A DNA stretch of 64,000 nucleotides from Rhodobacter huangdaonensis (GTDB taxonomy: Bacteria; Pseudomonadota; Alphaproteobacteria; Rhodobacterales; Rhodobacteraceae): contig NZ_SAVA01000005.1 in NCBI RefSeq assembly GCF_004022465.1, positions 186,001 through 250,000 on the forward strand, given 5' to 3'. Under the pieces are notes generated by a model. It worked only from the letters and a program-made list of their open reading frames with translations. It was not told the origin of the DNA and searched no databases. This document shows, in pieces, positions 53,583-62,892 of the stretch (positions within the stretch are counted from its first letter, which is position 1; each line of letters opens with the position of its first letter). The translations under genes and the position numbers were made by a program.

Positions 53583-54866
53583 TCAACCCAGGATGAGGCC
53601 AGGAAAGATGCCCAGAAGGGCAACCAGGGCGAGGATACACATGAGGAATGGCAGCACCCCGGCGATCACCGTCCCGACATTTCCACGCCCGCGCACGCTT
53701 TGCACGATGTAGAGGTTCATACCGACAGGTGGCGTGATCAGGGCCAGTTCACACATCATCACCAGGAAAATCCCGAACCAGACGGGCGAATAGCCGAGTT
53801 GTTCCATGATCGGCCAGACAATCGGAATGGTTGCGATCATCATCGCCAGCGCATCAAGGAAACAGCCGAGGATCAGATAGAGGCAGACGAGGATCAGAAG
53901 CATGACCAGCGGCTGTACATCCAGACTCGCCACAAATTCCGACACGACGCGCGGCACCCCCAGCACGCCGAGAATGAAGTTCATGTAAAACGCGGCGACG
54001 AGGATCAAGAGCGTCATGGCCGTGGTGGTCACGGTCGACAGCATTGCCTCTTTCAACATCTCCCAGTTCAATCGGCGGGAGAGGGCCACAAGGATCATGG
54101 CGATGACCACGCCCACGCCTGCCGCTTCGGTCGGGGTGGCCCAGCCGCCATAGATCGAGCCCATCACGACAATGAAAATGATCAGCGGCGGGAGAAGGTC
54201 GCTTAACCGCTTGCGACGCTCAGACCATGGGGCAAGTTTCCCGCGTGGGCCGGCGATACGCGGGTCGATGACGCTCCAGAGTGCAGTGATCCCCATGAAC
54301 AGGGCAGCCAGGATAAGCCCTGGCACGATCCCGGCCATGAACAGAGCACCGATTGAGGTGTTGGTGATCGCGCCATAGATGATCAGGTTGATCGAAGGCG
54401 GGATCAGAATGCCCAAAGTGGCGCCGGAGGCCACAGTGCCCGCCACCCAGCGTTCGGAATAATTCTGTTTGCGAAAGGTCGGGAAAGCCACCGTGCCGAT
54501 CGTCGCCGCCGTCGCAACCGACGAGCCGGAGATTGCTGCGAAAACCGTGGAGGCGATGATATTGGTGTGGAGAAGCCCGCCCGGCAGCGGACGCAGCCAG
54601 TCGGAGAGCGCCCGGTACATGCGCTCCGTCACACCGCCCCTGACAAGCACTTCGCCCATGAAGACAAAGAGCGGGATCGCGACCAGAAGGAAATTGTTCA
54701 GCGTGCCCCACATCATCGTGCCGAAGGGGCGGAACATGGCGTCTCCGAAAAACACCCAGGCGCCCAGAACGGCGACACTGAACAGGGCCACGGCGATATG
54801 CAGACCGATCAGCAGAAGAAAGAGCAACAGGGCAAAGCCGATGACGGCGCCTTCGATCCCGATCAT
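53583..54866 (-). CDS. dctM: TRAP transporter large permease (DctM-like)
   Basis: 427 residues, about twelve transmembrane segments. Conserved DctM regions are FFGDAMFRPFG near the start, VAIPLFVFMGEVLVRGG, the SGSSVATAATIG site and GATLGILIPPSINLIIYG. It forms the Na+-driven channel with DctQ and receives substrate from DctP. The ATG at 54866 overlaps the dctQ stop (ATGA). It is the last gene of a nine-gene leftward operon. Codon use is less GC-rich than in the left half of the window. Confidence 0.93.
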   Translation of the reverse strand: MIGIEGAVIGFALLLFLLLIGLHIAVALFSVAVLGAWVFFGDAMFRPFGTMMWGTLNNFLLVAIPLFVFMGEVLVRGGVTERMYRALSDWLRPLPGGLLHTNIIASTVFAAISGSSVATAATIGTVAFPTFRKQNYSERWVAGTVASGATLGILIPPSINLIIYGAITNTSIGALFMAGIVPGLILAALFMGITALWSVIDPRIAGPRGKLAPWSERRKRLSDLLPPLIIFIVVMGSIYGGWATPTEAAGVGVVIAMILVALSRRLNWEMLKEAMLSTVTTTAMTLLILVAAFYMNFILGVLGVPRVVSEFVASLDVQPLVMLLILVCLYLILGCFLDALAMMIATIPIVWPIMEQLGYSPVWFGIFLVMMCELALITPPVGMNLYIVQSVRGRGNVGTVIAGVLPFLMCILALVALLGIFPGLILG

Positions 54867-55465
54867 GACCGAGCCTCCCCGTGAGGTGTTTCCATGAATT
54901 CCTCGACCTCTTCCGAGACGGTCATCGGCCCGTAGAAGAGCGAAACCTTCTCGGGCGCCTGGACCATGAGCCAGATCGCATGCAGCGTGGTCGTGATCGT
55001 GGTGAGGGCGAAGACGCCGCACCCCAATGCCCAGAGCCCTTGCGGCACCCAGAGCGGGGTTTGCAACGGCGTGTTCGTGACCGCCCCGAAGCGGATGGTC
55101 TGCAACAGCTCGCCCGCGGCATGCCATGTCATGAAAATGGCCATGGCCGCCAATGTGCCCTGCGCCAGCACATGCGCCGGGTTTTGCCCCCGGCGCGGCA
55201 GATGGCTCAGGGCGATGTCGATGCGCGGATGGCCCTTGTGCAAGAGCGTATAGGCCAGCCCGCAAGAGCCCGCGAAGGCCAGAACATAGCCCCCCAGTTC
55301 ATCGGTGCCCTGCAACGAGACATTGAGCAGGCTGCGCGCCCCGATGTCGAGGCAGATCAGCACAGCCAGCAGAGCCACCGATGCTCCGGCTGCAAGGGCA
55401 AACAGACGAGACAGGGTCTCGATGCGTTTCAACACAAACGGTGTCTCTGCTGGCAACTGGCTCAT
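54863..55465 (-). CDS. dctQ: TRAP transporter small permease (DctQ-like)
   Basis: 200 residues with four transmembrane helices (about 20-42, 58-80, 98-118, 140-165), the DctQ topology. VLICLDIGARSLLNVSLQGTDELGGY is the family signature region. It overlaps dctP and dctM by four bases each. The C-terminal tail (EEVEEFMETPHGEARS) is longer than in many DctQ proteins. Confidence 0.9.
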   Translation of the reverse strand: MSQLPAETPFVLKRIETLSRLFALAAGASVALLAVLICLDIGARSLLNVSLQGTDELGGYVLAFAGSCGLAYTLLHKGHPRIDIALSHLPRRGQNPAHVLAQGTLAAMAIFMTWHAAGELLQTIRFGAVTNTPLQTPLWVPQGLWALGCGVFALTTITTTLHAIWLMVQAPEKVSLFYGPMTVSEEVEEFMETPHGEARS

Positions 55466-56502
55466 TCGATCACGAGCCCTCGTGCCTTGCCGACCGTGTC
55501 GTTCCAGATCTTGGTGCAGCCCGGATAGCCCGCCTCACAGCGCGCCGCCCATTCCGGCAGAATCTTGGTCGCGGCGATCCCGGCGACGGTCGCTTTGTCG
55601 GCGTCGCTCACCGGCACCAGCGTCATGTCGTAGGAGGTGTAAAGCCCATCGTCCGGGCAATCGCCCCCGGTGGAACAGCTCTGCGCCACAGCATTGGTCT
55701 CGACCGCCAGCGACCAGAGCGCGGCTTCCATCTCCGCCATGCTGGCTTCGAAGGCAGCTTTCTGGTCTTCGGGAAGACCGTTCAGCCAATCCAGATTGAC
55801 CAGATGCGCCTGGACCGAGCCAGAGACGGAGAGCGGGTAGAGATGGCTGGTCACTTCCGGCCATTTGCCGGTGTTCGACGACGTCGGAGAGGTCACGCCG
55901 CAGGACGCCACACCACGCTGAAGCGCCGGATACACCTCGGGGAAGCTCAGGGTCACCGGCGTCGCGCCCAGATTTTCGAGCAGGGTCGACATCGAGGCCG
56001 TGAAGGAGCGCACTTTCAGCCCTTTGAGATCGCCGAGGCCCTCGATCGGCTGATTGCAGAGAAACACCTGCGGCCCGAAGGGCCAGATCGCCACGGCTTT
56101 GACGCCGAATTTCTCGCCCAGACGCGCGTTGAACGCCTCGCGATAGGCGTCCACGGCCTGTTTCAGCTCATCCATGTTGGTGGAGACGCCGATCAGGTCG
56201 ATGCCTTCGAGGAACGGATCGTCTTTCGCGGCAGAGCCGATCTGAGTTGTGCCAAGCTGAAACGCGCCGGAGCCGACAAGGCGCAGCGAGTCCGCAAGGT
56301 TCAGGCCCAGCACCTGAAACTCGTTGCGCTCAACCGTGACGCCACTTGCCCCGATGGCTTCGATCGCGGCCATTTCAACTGGATACTGGGCGTTGTGGGG
56401 CTGGGTCTCGGTCAGCCACCGCAAGGTCTCGGCTTGCGACGGCAGGGCGGTTGCAAGCAGCAGAAGAGAGACCGCGGAAAGGCGGCTTAGGGATTTGAAC
56501 AT
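55462..56502 (-). CDS. dctP: TRAP substrate-binding protein (DctP family)
   Basis: 346 residues with a signal peptide (MFKSLSRLSAVSLLLLATAL, cleavage about 24 after SQA). The DctP core motif is present as KGLKVRSFTASMSTLLENLG, with the binding-site Arg in VRSF, and EVYPALQRGVASCGVTS follows. Two extra cysteine pairs near 270-280 and 325-333 could form disulfides. An AGGAG ribosome site lies eight bases before the ATG at 56502. The ligand is unknown; it probably is an organic acid, perhaps nitrogen-containing, given the racemase-like neighbour. Confidence 0.92.
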   Translation of the reverse strand: MFKSLSRLSAVSLLLLATALPSQAETLRWLTETQPHNAQYPVEMAAIEAIGASGVTVERNEFQVLGLNLADSLRLVGSGAFQLGTTQIGSAAKDDPFLEGIDLIGVSTNMDELKQAVDAYREAFNARLGEKFGVKAVAIWPFGPQVFLCNQPIEGLGDLKGLKVRSFTASMSTLLENLGATPVTLSFPEVYPALQRGVASCGVTSPTSSNTGKWPEVTSHLYPLSVSGSVQAHLVNLDWLNGLPEDQKAAFEASMAEMEAALWSLAVETNAVAQSCSTGGDCPDDGLYTSYDMTLVPVSDADKATVAGIAATKILPEWAARCEAGYPGCTKIWNDTVGKARGLVIE

Positions 56503-56534
56503 GGGTTTTGCTCCTATTTGAGGCAGGGAAAGGA

Positions 56535-57239
56535 TTACGAAAGCGACAATTCAGGGCGTCTCGTTGAGACAGGGGAGGTCAGGCCCAAAGCGGTCAGAGC
56601 CTGACGCAAACCGGCGGAGACCGGCTCGATGATCGGCAGCGGGCTCGCATCCGCGACGGCGGTGAGCGCACGGGCCAGGGGGCCACCGCCAAGGAGCAGC
56701 GCCTCGGCCCCGTCCGTTTCGCACTGGCGGGCGATGGCGATCAGAGCCGCACTCATGCGCGCCTCGTCGGACATCACCGTGAAGGCGTCGCCCTCGGAAA
56801 TGCGCAGGGAGGCGAGATGATCGTCATGGCCATAGAGCGAGACCTTGCCCCGGATCGAGGCCTCGAGATCGGGCGTCGTCGTGATGATCGAAAATTTCCG
56901 CCCGCCCGCGCTGGCTTCCGTCATGCCCGCTTCGGCGATCCCGGCGACGGGAATATCGACCCGGTCACGCAGCTCGAGAAGCCCCGGATCGCCAAATGCC
57001 GACACGATCAGTGCATCCACCCCGGCGGAGGCCAGCCCGACGCCGATTGTCACCACCTGTTTCGCCGCCGCATCAAGTGCCGCTTCGTTGGTGATGATGC
57101 TCGGGCCGAGCATCATGGTGTGGCCCTGAACCTCGACATTCGGCGGGCAAAGCGCTTGCGCGATGCCCGTCATCAGCGAGGTCGTGACCGTATTGGTGTT
57201 CGGGTTCAGCAAAGCGATACGATAGGGCGGACGGGTCAT
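56535..57239 (-). CDS. Asp/Glu/hydantoin racemase-fold protein lacking both catalytic cysteines
   Basis: 234 residues of the hydantoin/Asp-Glu racemase superfamily: the start RIALLNPNTNTVTTSLM and the pocket regions match. In active members the two catalytic cysteines lie in (N/A)CFGDPG-like and GC(A/G)-like motifs. Here these read VSAFGDPG (about residues 80-87) and LLLGGGPLA (about 183-191), so both cysteines are gone. It may be a ligand-binding or altered-chemistry protein. The gene is joined by ATGA to dppD and is followed 32 bases later by dctP, so it sits exactly between two transport systems. Confidence 0.82.
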   Translation of the reverse strand: MTRPPYRIALLNPNTNTVTTSLMTGIAQALCPPNVEVQGHTMMLGPSIITNEAALDAAAKQVVTIGVGLASAGVDALIVSAFGDPGLLELRDRVDIPVAGIAEAGMTEASAGGRKFSIITTTPDLEASIRGKVSLYGHDDHLASLRISEGDAFTVMSDEARMSAALIAIARQCETDGAEALLLGGGPLARALTAVADASPLPIIEPVSAGLRQALTALGLTSPVSTRRPELSLS

Positions 57240-58210
57240 GCGATTTCCTCCAGTCTGACGCAGGCCACGCGGCGTTCCGCGCCTTGCGCCCGCAACTCCG
57301 GGACAGCCGCCTGACAGGCGGAGGTGGCCAGCGGGCAGCGCGGGGCAAAGGCACAGCCCGGCGGCATACGCGCCAGATCGGGCGGCATGCCGGGAATGGC
57401 CTTGATCGGGGCGCCGGGTCTGGCGCCCTGAACGGTCGAGGACAAAAGCCCCTGCGTGTAGGGGTGTTTCGGCGTTTTGAGCACTTCGGCGGCAGTGCCG
57501 GTTTCGACGATCCGCCCGGCATACATCACCGCGATCCGGTCAGAGATTTCGGCAGCCACCCCGACGTCGTGGGTGACGAAAATCGTCGCCATGCCCATCT
57601 CCTTTTGCAACTCTCTGAGCAACAGGATCACCTGAATCTGCACCGTCGCGTCGAGCGCGGTTGTCGGTTCATCGGCCAGCAAGAGTTTTGGCCCGGCGGC
57701 CAGCGCCAGTGCGATCATGGCGCGTTGCCGCATGCCGCCGGACATCTCATGCGGATAATTGTCCAGCCGCGACGCCGGCGAGGGGATGCGCACGAGCTCG
57801 AGCATTTCGAGCGCGCGCGCCCGGGCCTCCTTGCGGCCCACCTTGCGGTGACGCCGAACGGTCTCGGCGATCTGGGTGCCGATGGTGAACACCGGATCGA
57901 GCGCGGTCGCGGGTTCCTGAAAGACCATCGAGACATCGCCGCCGCGATAGCCGGCAAGATCACGCCCCTCGAGGCTCAGCACATCCTTGCCGTCGAGTTG
58001 CAGATCTCCGGAAATCAGCGTCTTGGCTTCGGGTAAAATGCGCAGCAGCGCGCGCAGGGTGACGCTTTTGCCGCTGCCACTTTCGCCGATGATGCCAAGC
58101 ACCTCGCCACGCCCGAGCGTCAGGCCGATGCCATCGACTGCGGTGATCGGGCCTTTGGCGGTGCGGAACTGAACGGTCAAGTCCCTGACGGACAAAAGGG
58201 GCGTGTTCAC
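57236..58210 (-). CDS. dppD: Dipeptide-type ABC transporter ATPase (DppD-like)
   Basis: 324 residues with Walker A GESGSGKS, signature MSGGMRQRAMIALALA, Walker B LLLADEPTTALD and switch H in VTHDV. The C-terminal oligopeptide-type extension contains the cysteine cluster PPGCAFAPRCPLATSACQ, typical of DppD/OppD proteins, some of which bind an Fe-S cluster. It overlaps its neighbours by four bases at both ends. Confidence 0.92.
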   Translation of the reverse strand: MNTPLLSVRDLTVQFRTAKGPITAVDGIGLTLGRGEVLGIIGESGSGKSVTLRALLRILPEAKTLISGDLQLDGKDVLSLEGRDLAGYRGGDVSMVFQEPATALDPVFTIGTQIAETVRRHRKVGRKEARARALEMLELVRIPSPASRLDNYPHEMSGGMRQRAMIALALAAGPKLLLADEPTTALDATVQIQVILLLRELQKEMGMATIFVTHDVGVAAEISDRIAVMYAGRIVETGTAAEVLKTPKHPYTQGLLSSTVQGARPGAPIKAIPGMPPDLARMPPGCAFAPRCPLATSACQAAVPELRAQGAERRVACVRLEEIA

Positions 58211-59226
58211 TGCAGCGCCTCCGCCTTGGAATGACCCGATTTCGGATCGGCGATGTGACAGCGCACACGCGTCTCGCCGTGGCGCAGCTCATAGGGCATG
58301 GTGTTGCAGATGCTTTCGGCAAAGCCGCAGCGTGGCGCGAACCGGCAGCCGGGCGGCAAATCAATCGGACTGGGCGGATCGCCGGTGATCGGCGCGGCCA
58401 TGGTACGCTGATCCGGGTCGGCGCTTGGCACCGAGGCCAGAAGCGCGCGCGTGTAGGGATGGCGCGGGGCAGCATAGATTTGCCCGACTGGCCCCTGTTC
58501 CACGACCTGCCCGAGATACATCACCAGCACATGGTCCGAGATGTAGCGCACCACGTTCAGGTCATGGCTGATGAAGATATAGCTCAGGCCGAATTCGGCT
58601 TTCAGCTCGTTCAAGAGGTTCAGAACCTGCGCTTCGACGGATTTGTCGAGGGCAGAGACCGCCTCGTCGAAAATCACCACCTTCGGATTGAGCGCGAGCG
58701 CCCGGGCGATGTTGACGCGCTGGCGCTGACCGCCGGACAGCTCATGCGGATAGCGCCCGGCAAAGCGCGCCGGATCGAGGCCCACGCGGTCCAACAACCG
58801 CCAGGCGATCTCGCGCGCCTCTTTTGAGGCCACACCATGCACCCTGGGGGCGAAGGTGATGGAGTGCTCGATGGTCAGACGCGGGTTGAGCGAGGCGGAA
58901 CTGTCCTGAAACACCATCTGCACCTGACGGCGAAAGGCCTTCAGGTCGCGTTTCGTCGTGCTGACCGGCCTGCCGGAGAGGCGGATTTGCCCGCTGTCGG
59001 GTTCGACGAGATGCATCAGAAGACGCGCGGTCGTGGATTTGCCACAGCCGGATTCGCCCACGATGCCAAGAGTGGAGCCGGCCGGGAGATCGAAACTGAA
59101 ATCCGAGACGGCATGGACATGGCGCGCAGGCTTGCCAAGGCTGTTTTCACGGACGGTGAAGGTCTTGTTCAGGCCGGAGGCGCTGAGGGCGGGGGCGGCG
59201 TGAGGAGAGAGGCTTTGATCGGTCAT
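58207..59226 (-). CDS. dppF: Dipeptide-type ABC transporter ATPase (DppF-like)
   Basis: 339 residues, second ATPase of the importer, with GESGCGKST, LSGGQRQRVNIARALA, VVIFDEAVSALD and FISHDL. The Walker B reads DEAVSALD, as is usual for DppF/OppF. The C-terminal cysteine cluster (PPGCRFAPRCGFAESIC) is present. The start at 59226 overlaps the DppC-like stop (ATGA); the longer frame upstream is unsupported. Confidence 0.92.
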   Translation of the reverse strand: MTDQSLSPHAAPALSASGLNKTFTVRENSLGKPARHVHAVSDFSFDLPAGSTLGIVGESGCGKSTTARLLMHLVEPDSGQIRLSGRPVSTTKRDLKAFRRQVQMVFQDSSASLNPRLTIEHSITFAPRVHGVASKEAREIAWRLLDRVGLDPARFAGRYPHELSGGQRQRVNIARALALNPKVVIFDEAVSALDKSVEAQVLNLLNELKAEFGLSYIFISHDLNVVRYISDHVLVMYLGQVVEQGPVGQIYAAPRHPYTRALLASVPSADPDQRTMAAPITGDPPSPIDLPPGCRFAPRCGFAESICNTMPYELRHGETRVRCHIADPKSGHSKAEALQ

Positions 59227-60101
59227 GACACATCCATGGCGGAGCGCAGCCCGTCCGAGAGCAGGTTGAAAGACAGGGAGACGGCGAAGATGAACACACC
59301 AGGGAGCGCAGCGATCAAAGGCTGGCTGTAGATCGCGGAGCGCAGCGTGTTGAGCATCAATCCCCATTCGGGCGTCGGCGGTTTCGTCCCGAGCCCGATG
59401 AACGAGAGCCCCCCCGACATGATGATGGCGACCGACAGCAGGCTCGTGGCATAGACCACGACAGGCGCGAGGATATTGCCGAGAATATGCACCCGGATGA
59501 TCGCCAGCCCCCCTGCCCCGCTGGCCCGGGCCGCCTCGACGAAATCGAGGCTGCGGACCTGTGTCGTGGCGCTTTCCGTGACCCGCACCATCGGCGGGAT
59601 CAGCACCACGGTCAGGGCGATCAGCGCATTGAGCAGACCCGACCCCAAGGCGCCCGCGATGGCGACGGCCAAAAGGATCGACGGGAAGGCAAAGACCACA
59701 TCGGTCGCGCGCATGATGATCGTGTTGGTCCAGCCCCCGACAAAGCCCGCAACCGTGCCAAGCGTGCCGCCGATCAGAAGCGCCAGAAGCACCGGCAGAA
59801 TGCCCATGACCAGCGACATGCGCCCGCCGTAGAGCAACCGGGTGAGCATGTCGCGGCCCAACTCGTCGGTGCCGAGGATGTGGCCCTCGGTCAAGGGCGG
59901 CTTGAGACGTTGCACCACGCTGCCGACGGCCGGGTCGTAGGAGGTCAGAAGCGGCGCGAAAAGGGCCGACAGGATGACCATGGCGAGCACGATCATGCAG
60001 GCAACGGAGACCGGATCGCGCAGCAATTTGCGCCAGACACCGGACCAGTAGCCCTGCGAACCTGTCGGCCGTGTCGGGAGAGAGATCTCGGAAACCGTCA
60101 T
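59223..60101 (-). CDS. dppC: Dipeptide-type ABC transporter permease (DppC-like)
   Basis: 292 residues with the N-terminal DppC membrane anchor (about 30-52), the ILGTDELGRDMLTRLLYGGR motif and the EAA loop DFVEAARASGAGGLAIIRVH. GLSFIGLGTKPPTPEWGLML is the conserved C-terminal loop. It overlaps the permease genes on both sides by ATGA. Confidence 0.93.
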   Translation of the reverse strand: MTVSEISLPTRPTGSQGYWSGVWRKLLRDPVSVACMIVLAMVILSALFAPLLTSYDPAVGSVVQRLKPPLTEGHILGTDELGRDMLTRLLYGGRMSLVMGILPVLLALLIGGTLGTVAGFVGGWTNTIIMRATDVVFAFPSILLAVAIAGALGSGLLNALIALTVVLIPPMVRVTESATTQVRSLDFVEAARASGAGGLAIIRVHILGNILAPVVVYATSLLSVAIIMSGGLSFIGLGTKPPTPEWGLMLNTLRSAIYSQPLIAALPGVFIFAVSLSFNLLSDGLRSAMDVS

Positions 60102-61039
60102 GTGCGTTGAATCCTCGGGTCGAACAGGGGCTGCAGGATGTCGACGATCAGGTTGAGCACGACGAAGATCAGGGCGAGCACCAGAATGGTGCCCTGCAAC
60201 AGCGGGATGTCGCGCGTCAGGATGGCATTGTTCAGCAAAAGCCCGGTGCCGGGCCAGGCAAAGACGGTTTCGACCAGAATGGAGCCGGCCATGAGATAGC
60301 CCATCTGCACACCGATCACGGCGAGCGCGGTGGGGGCTGCGTTCTTGACGACATGGGCGAAGATCTGCGGGCGGGTCAGTCCCTTGGCCCGCAGCGCCGT
60401 GACGAATTCCTGCCCGAGCTTTTCCGCCACCAGCGCCCGCACGGACCGGGTGATGATCCCGGCAGGCATCGCGGCCATGGTCAGAACCGGCAGGATCATG
60501 AAGCTCAGCGCGTCGCCAAGGCTTTGTCCCGACCGCCCCGCCCCCATGGCCGGGAACCAGCCGAGTTTGACGGAGAAAAACGCCACCAAAACGATGCCAA
60601 GCCAGTAATGCGGCACGGAGACGCCAGAGATCGCGGTGGCCGAGGCGATCTTGTCCGCCGGAGAACCCATGCGATACCCCGCGACAAGCCCGAGGGCGAG
60701 ACCGACCACCAGCGCCAGAAGACAGGCCAGGACGGCGACCGACAGGGTGTAGCCAATGGCATGACCGATCTCGCTTGCAACCGGCCGCCCGGTGGCGATC
60801 GAAGTGCCCAGATCGCCCCGAAGCACATTGCCCAGCCACAAAAGATATTGCACCGGCAAGGGTTTATCGAGCCCGTAACGCGCCCGGGTCTGATCGACAA
60901 TTGCCTGAGATGCATCGGCTGGAAGCACCACGGTGAGCGGATCCCCCGGCGCAAGCTGAACCAGTGAGAAACAGATGACACTGACCGCCAGCGTGACAGG
61001 CACAGCGTAGAGCAGTCGTTTCAGGATGTATCCCAACAT
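60098..61039 (-). CDS. dppB: Dipeptide-type ABC transporter permease (DppB-like)
   Basis: 313 residues starting MLGYILKRLLYAVPVTLAVS with the first-helix motif LAPGDP, and the DppB EAA loop QEFVTALRAKGLTRPQIFAH. VETVFAWPGTGLLLNNAIL is the conserved penultimate loop. It begins 26 bases after the binding-protein stop. Confidence 0.93.
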   Translation of the reverse strand: MLGYILKRLLYAVPVTLAVSVICFSLVQLAPGDPLTVVLPADASQAIVDQTRARYGLDKPLPVQYLLWLGNVLRGDLGTSIATGRPVASEIGHAIGYTLSVAVLACLLALVVGLALGLVAGYRMGSPADKIASATAISGVSVPHYWLGIVLVAFFSVKLGWFPAMGAGRSGQSLGDALSFMILPVLTMAAMPAGIITRSVRALVAEKLGQEFVTALRAKGLTRPQIFAHVVKNAAPTALAVIGVQMGYLMAGSILVETVFAWPGTGLLLNNAILTRDIPLLQGTILVLALIFVVLNLIVDILQPLFDPRIQRT

Positions 61040-61065
61040 GGGTCAGTCCTCCGGGGGAACGCGCG

Positions 61066-62706
61066 TTACTTTTCGATGGTCACCGGGGTCAGGTCCTGAA
61101 ACCAGTTCTGGGCCTGAACGAACCCTTTGACCTCGGGCGCCATGGCGCGCGGCGCGACGTCATGGGCCACGAAGAGGAACAGGGCGTCGTTCACGTAAAG
61201 CTCATGCAGGGCCTGAATGGCCTTGAGCTGTTCCACCGGGTCGAAGGTGGTGCGGATCCGGTCGATCAGCGCATCGGCCTCCGGGTTGCTGTAATAGCCC
61301 CAGTTCGTGCCCTTCGGCGCGACCAGACGGCTGTCGATGTGCCGCATGAGGGCTGTGAACGGGTCCTGGCTGAAATACGAGCTGTTCGTGGACTGCGCCC
61401 CGTCGGTGGAGGCATCTTTCGCCCCCACCCGCCAGTTCGCCAGCAACGCATTCCAGTCGCGCACATCGAATTCAACGTCGATGCCGATGGCGGCGAGGTT
61501 CTGCTGGATCAGCTCGTTCATCAGCATCGGCTGCATCTGACCGGAGCCTGCGGGCGAGATGATCGCCTTGACCTTGAGCCGGTGGTCGGGTCCGTAGCCC
61601 GCCTCCTTCATCAGTTCGATGGCGGCCTCCGGGTCGTATTTGACCTCGAATTCCGGGTTGCCAAACCAGTCGCTCGTCTCCGGCACCATGCCTTTTGCGG
61701 GCACCATCATGCCCCCCAGCAGGACTTTCATCCCCTCACGATCGATGGCGAGGTTGGCGGCCTTGCGGATGCGTTCATCGGTCCAGGGCGACCCTTCAAG
61801 CATGGAGAAATGCCACGGCCAGATATGCGGGTAGACGTTCGAGGAGATGGTGAAACCGGCGGCCTTGAGGCTGTCGAGCGCATCCGGGGGCGGGGCTTCG
61901 ATCCAGTCGACCTGACCAGAGCGAAGGGCCGCCACGCGCGCCGAGGGATCGGGCACCGGCATCAACACGACCTCGTCGAGATCGGATTTGCGGTCCTCGT
62001 TCCAGTAGCCGTCATAGGGAACCAGCACCGCACGTTCACGGGGAACGTATTCGGACACCATGAAAGGCCCCGTGCCGGAAGGTGCCTGCAAAAATGCGTC
62101 CCAGCTTCCTGCGGCCTCAAAGGCAGCGGGCGACGACATCACGATCCACGCGATCTCATAGGGGATCAGCGCGTCCGGCGCGGTGGTGGTGATCTCGACG
62201 GTCATGTCGTCCACCGCACGGTAGCTTGCCACGGTCGGGATGCGCCCCCTGCCCTGCGCCGATTGCTTTTCGTCATATTGCGCGGCATCGGGGTTCAGGA
62301 TCTTGTCGAAGTTCCAGACGACGGCATGGGCATCGAAAGCGGAGCCGTCATGGAAGGTCACGCCGTCGCGGAGTTTGAAGGTCCATTTGGTCTGATCTTC
62401 GGGATCGACCGACCATTCCAAGGCCAGCCCCGGGATCAGCGTCACCGGTTTGTCGGCCGAGGACAGGTCATAAGCCACGAGCGCTTCGAAGACCTGGTAG
62501 CCCATGAAGCGCATGCCTTCGGCGCCCTGATCCGTCTGACCGTTCGGCAGCGGCACATCGGAGGAGGTCATTGCGATACGCAGCGAGCCTTCGGCCAGCG
62601 CCGCACCGGACAGCCCGATGGAAATTGCCGCCGCGGTCATCGAGAGCCGCAGCATGGACTTCAGAGAAGGCAGAGGTCCTGACGCGCGGAGAATAGGAGT
62701 TTTCAT
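61066..62706 (-). CDS. Family 5 ABC substrate-binding protein of the second accessory operon
   Basis: 546-residue peptide/nickel-type binding protein with a signal peptide after a longer positively charged start (cleavage near residue 38 after ALA). Typical regions are WTFKLRDGVTFHDGSAFDA and TGPFMVSEY. It is the first gene of the operon, with AGGAAGG upstream of the ATG. It would feed the DppBCDF-like importer. The ligand is unknown; the operon contains no obvious peptidase. Confidence 0.92.
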   Translation of the reverse strand: MKTPILRASGPLPSLKSMLRLSMTAAAISIGLSGAALAEGSLRIAMTSSDVPLPNGQTDQGAEGMRFMGYQVFEALVAYDLSSADKPVTLIPGLALEWSVDPEDQTKWTFKLRDGVTFHDGSAFDAHAVVWNFDKILNPDAAQYDEKQSAQGRGRIPTVASYRAVDDMTVEITTTAPDALIPYEIAWIVMSSPAAFEAAGSWDAFLQAPSGTGPFMVSEYVPRERAVLVPYDGYWNEDRKSDLDEVVLMPVPDPSARVAALRSGQVDWIEAPPPDALDSLKAAGFTISSNVYPHIWPWHFSMLEGSPWTDERIRKAANLAIDREGMKVLLGGMMVPAKGMVPETSDWFGNPEFEVKYDPEAAIELMKEAGYGPDHRLKVKAIISPAGSGQMQPMLMNELIQQNLAAIGIDVEFDVRDWNALLANWRVGAKDASTDGAQSTNSSYFSQDPFTALMRHIDSRLVAPKGTNWGYYSNPEADALIDRIRTTFDPVEQLKAIQALHELYVNDALFLFVAHDVAPRAMAPEVKGFVQAQNWFQDLTPVTIEK

Positions 62707-62767
62707 GGCCTTCCTCGTGTTCGGAGTGTGATTTCTGTCTGGTTGTAACTTTTCACCAACGTATTTT

Positions 62768-62781
62768 CCGAAAATTTTCGG
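62768..62781. promoter_or_regulatory. Palindrome upstream of the dual-transporter operon
   Basis: CCGAAAATTTTCGG is a perfect 14-base palindrome in the AT-rich 186-base gap between the RpiR gene and the binding-protein gene, 62 bases from the ATG at 62706. Candidate operator. Confidence 0.45.
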
Positions 62782-62807
62782 TCAATATTTTTCCTGTAAG
62801 AAGATTA

Positions 62808-62823
62808 TGAAAACACATTTTCA
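62808..62823. promoter_or_regulatory. RpiR-type operator candidate
   Basis: TGAAAA-CACA-TTTTCA is a perfect six-base inverted repeat. TGAAA-N-TTTCA spacing resembles sites used by RpiR-family regulators. A related imperfect site (TGAAATTCGTTTTGCA) lies upstream of the RpiR gene near 63747-63762. Confidence 0.5.
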
Positions 62824-62892
62824 CGTCGGCACAGCACGAACCACCCCGCCTGACGCATGGATTTTGGGCGCAATGCTCAGGGGATGGGCGCC

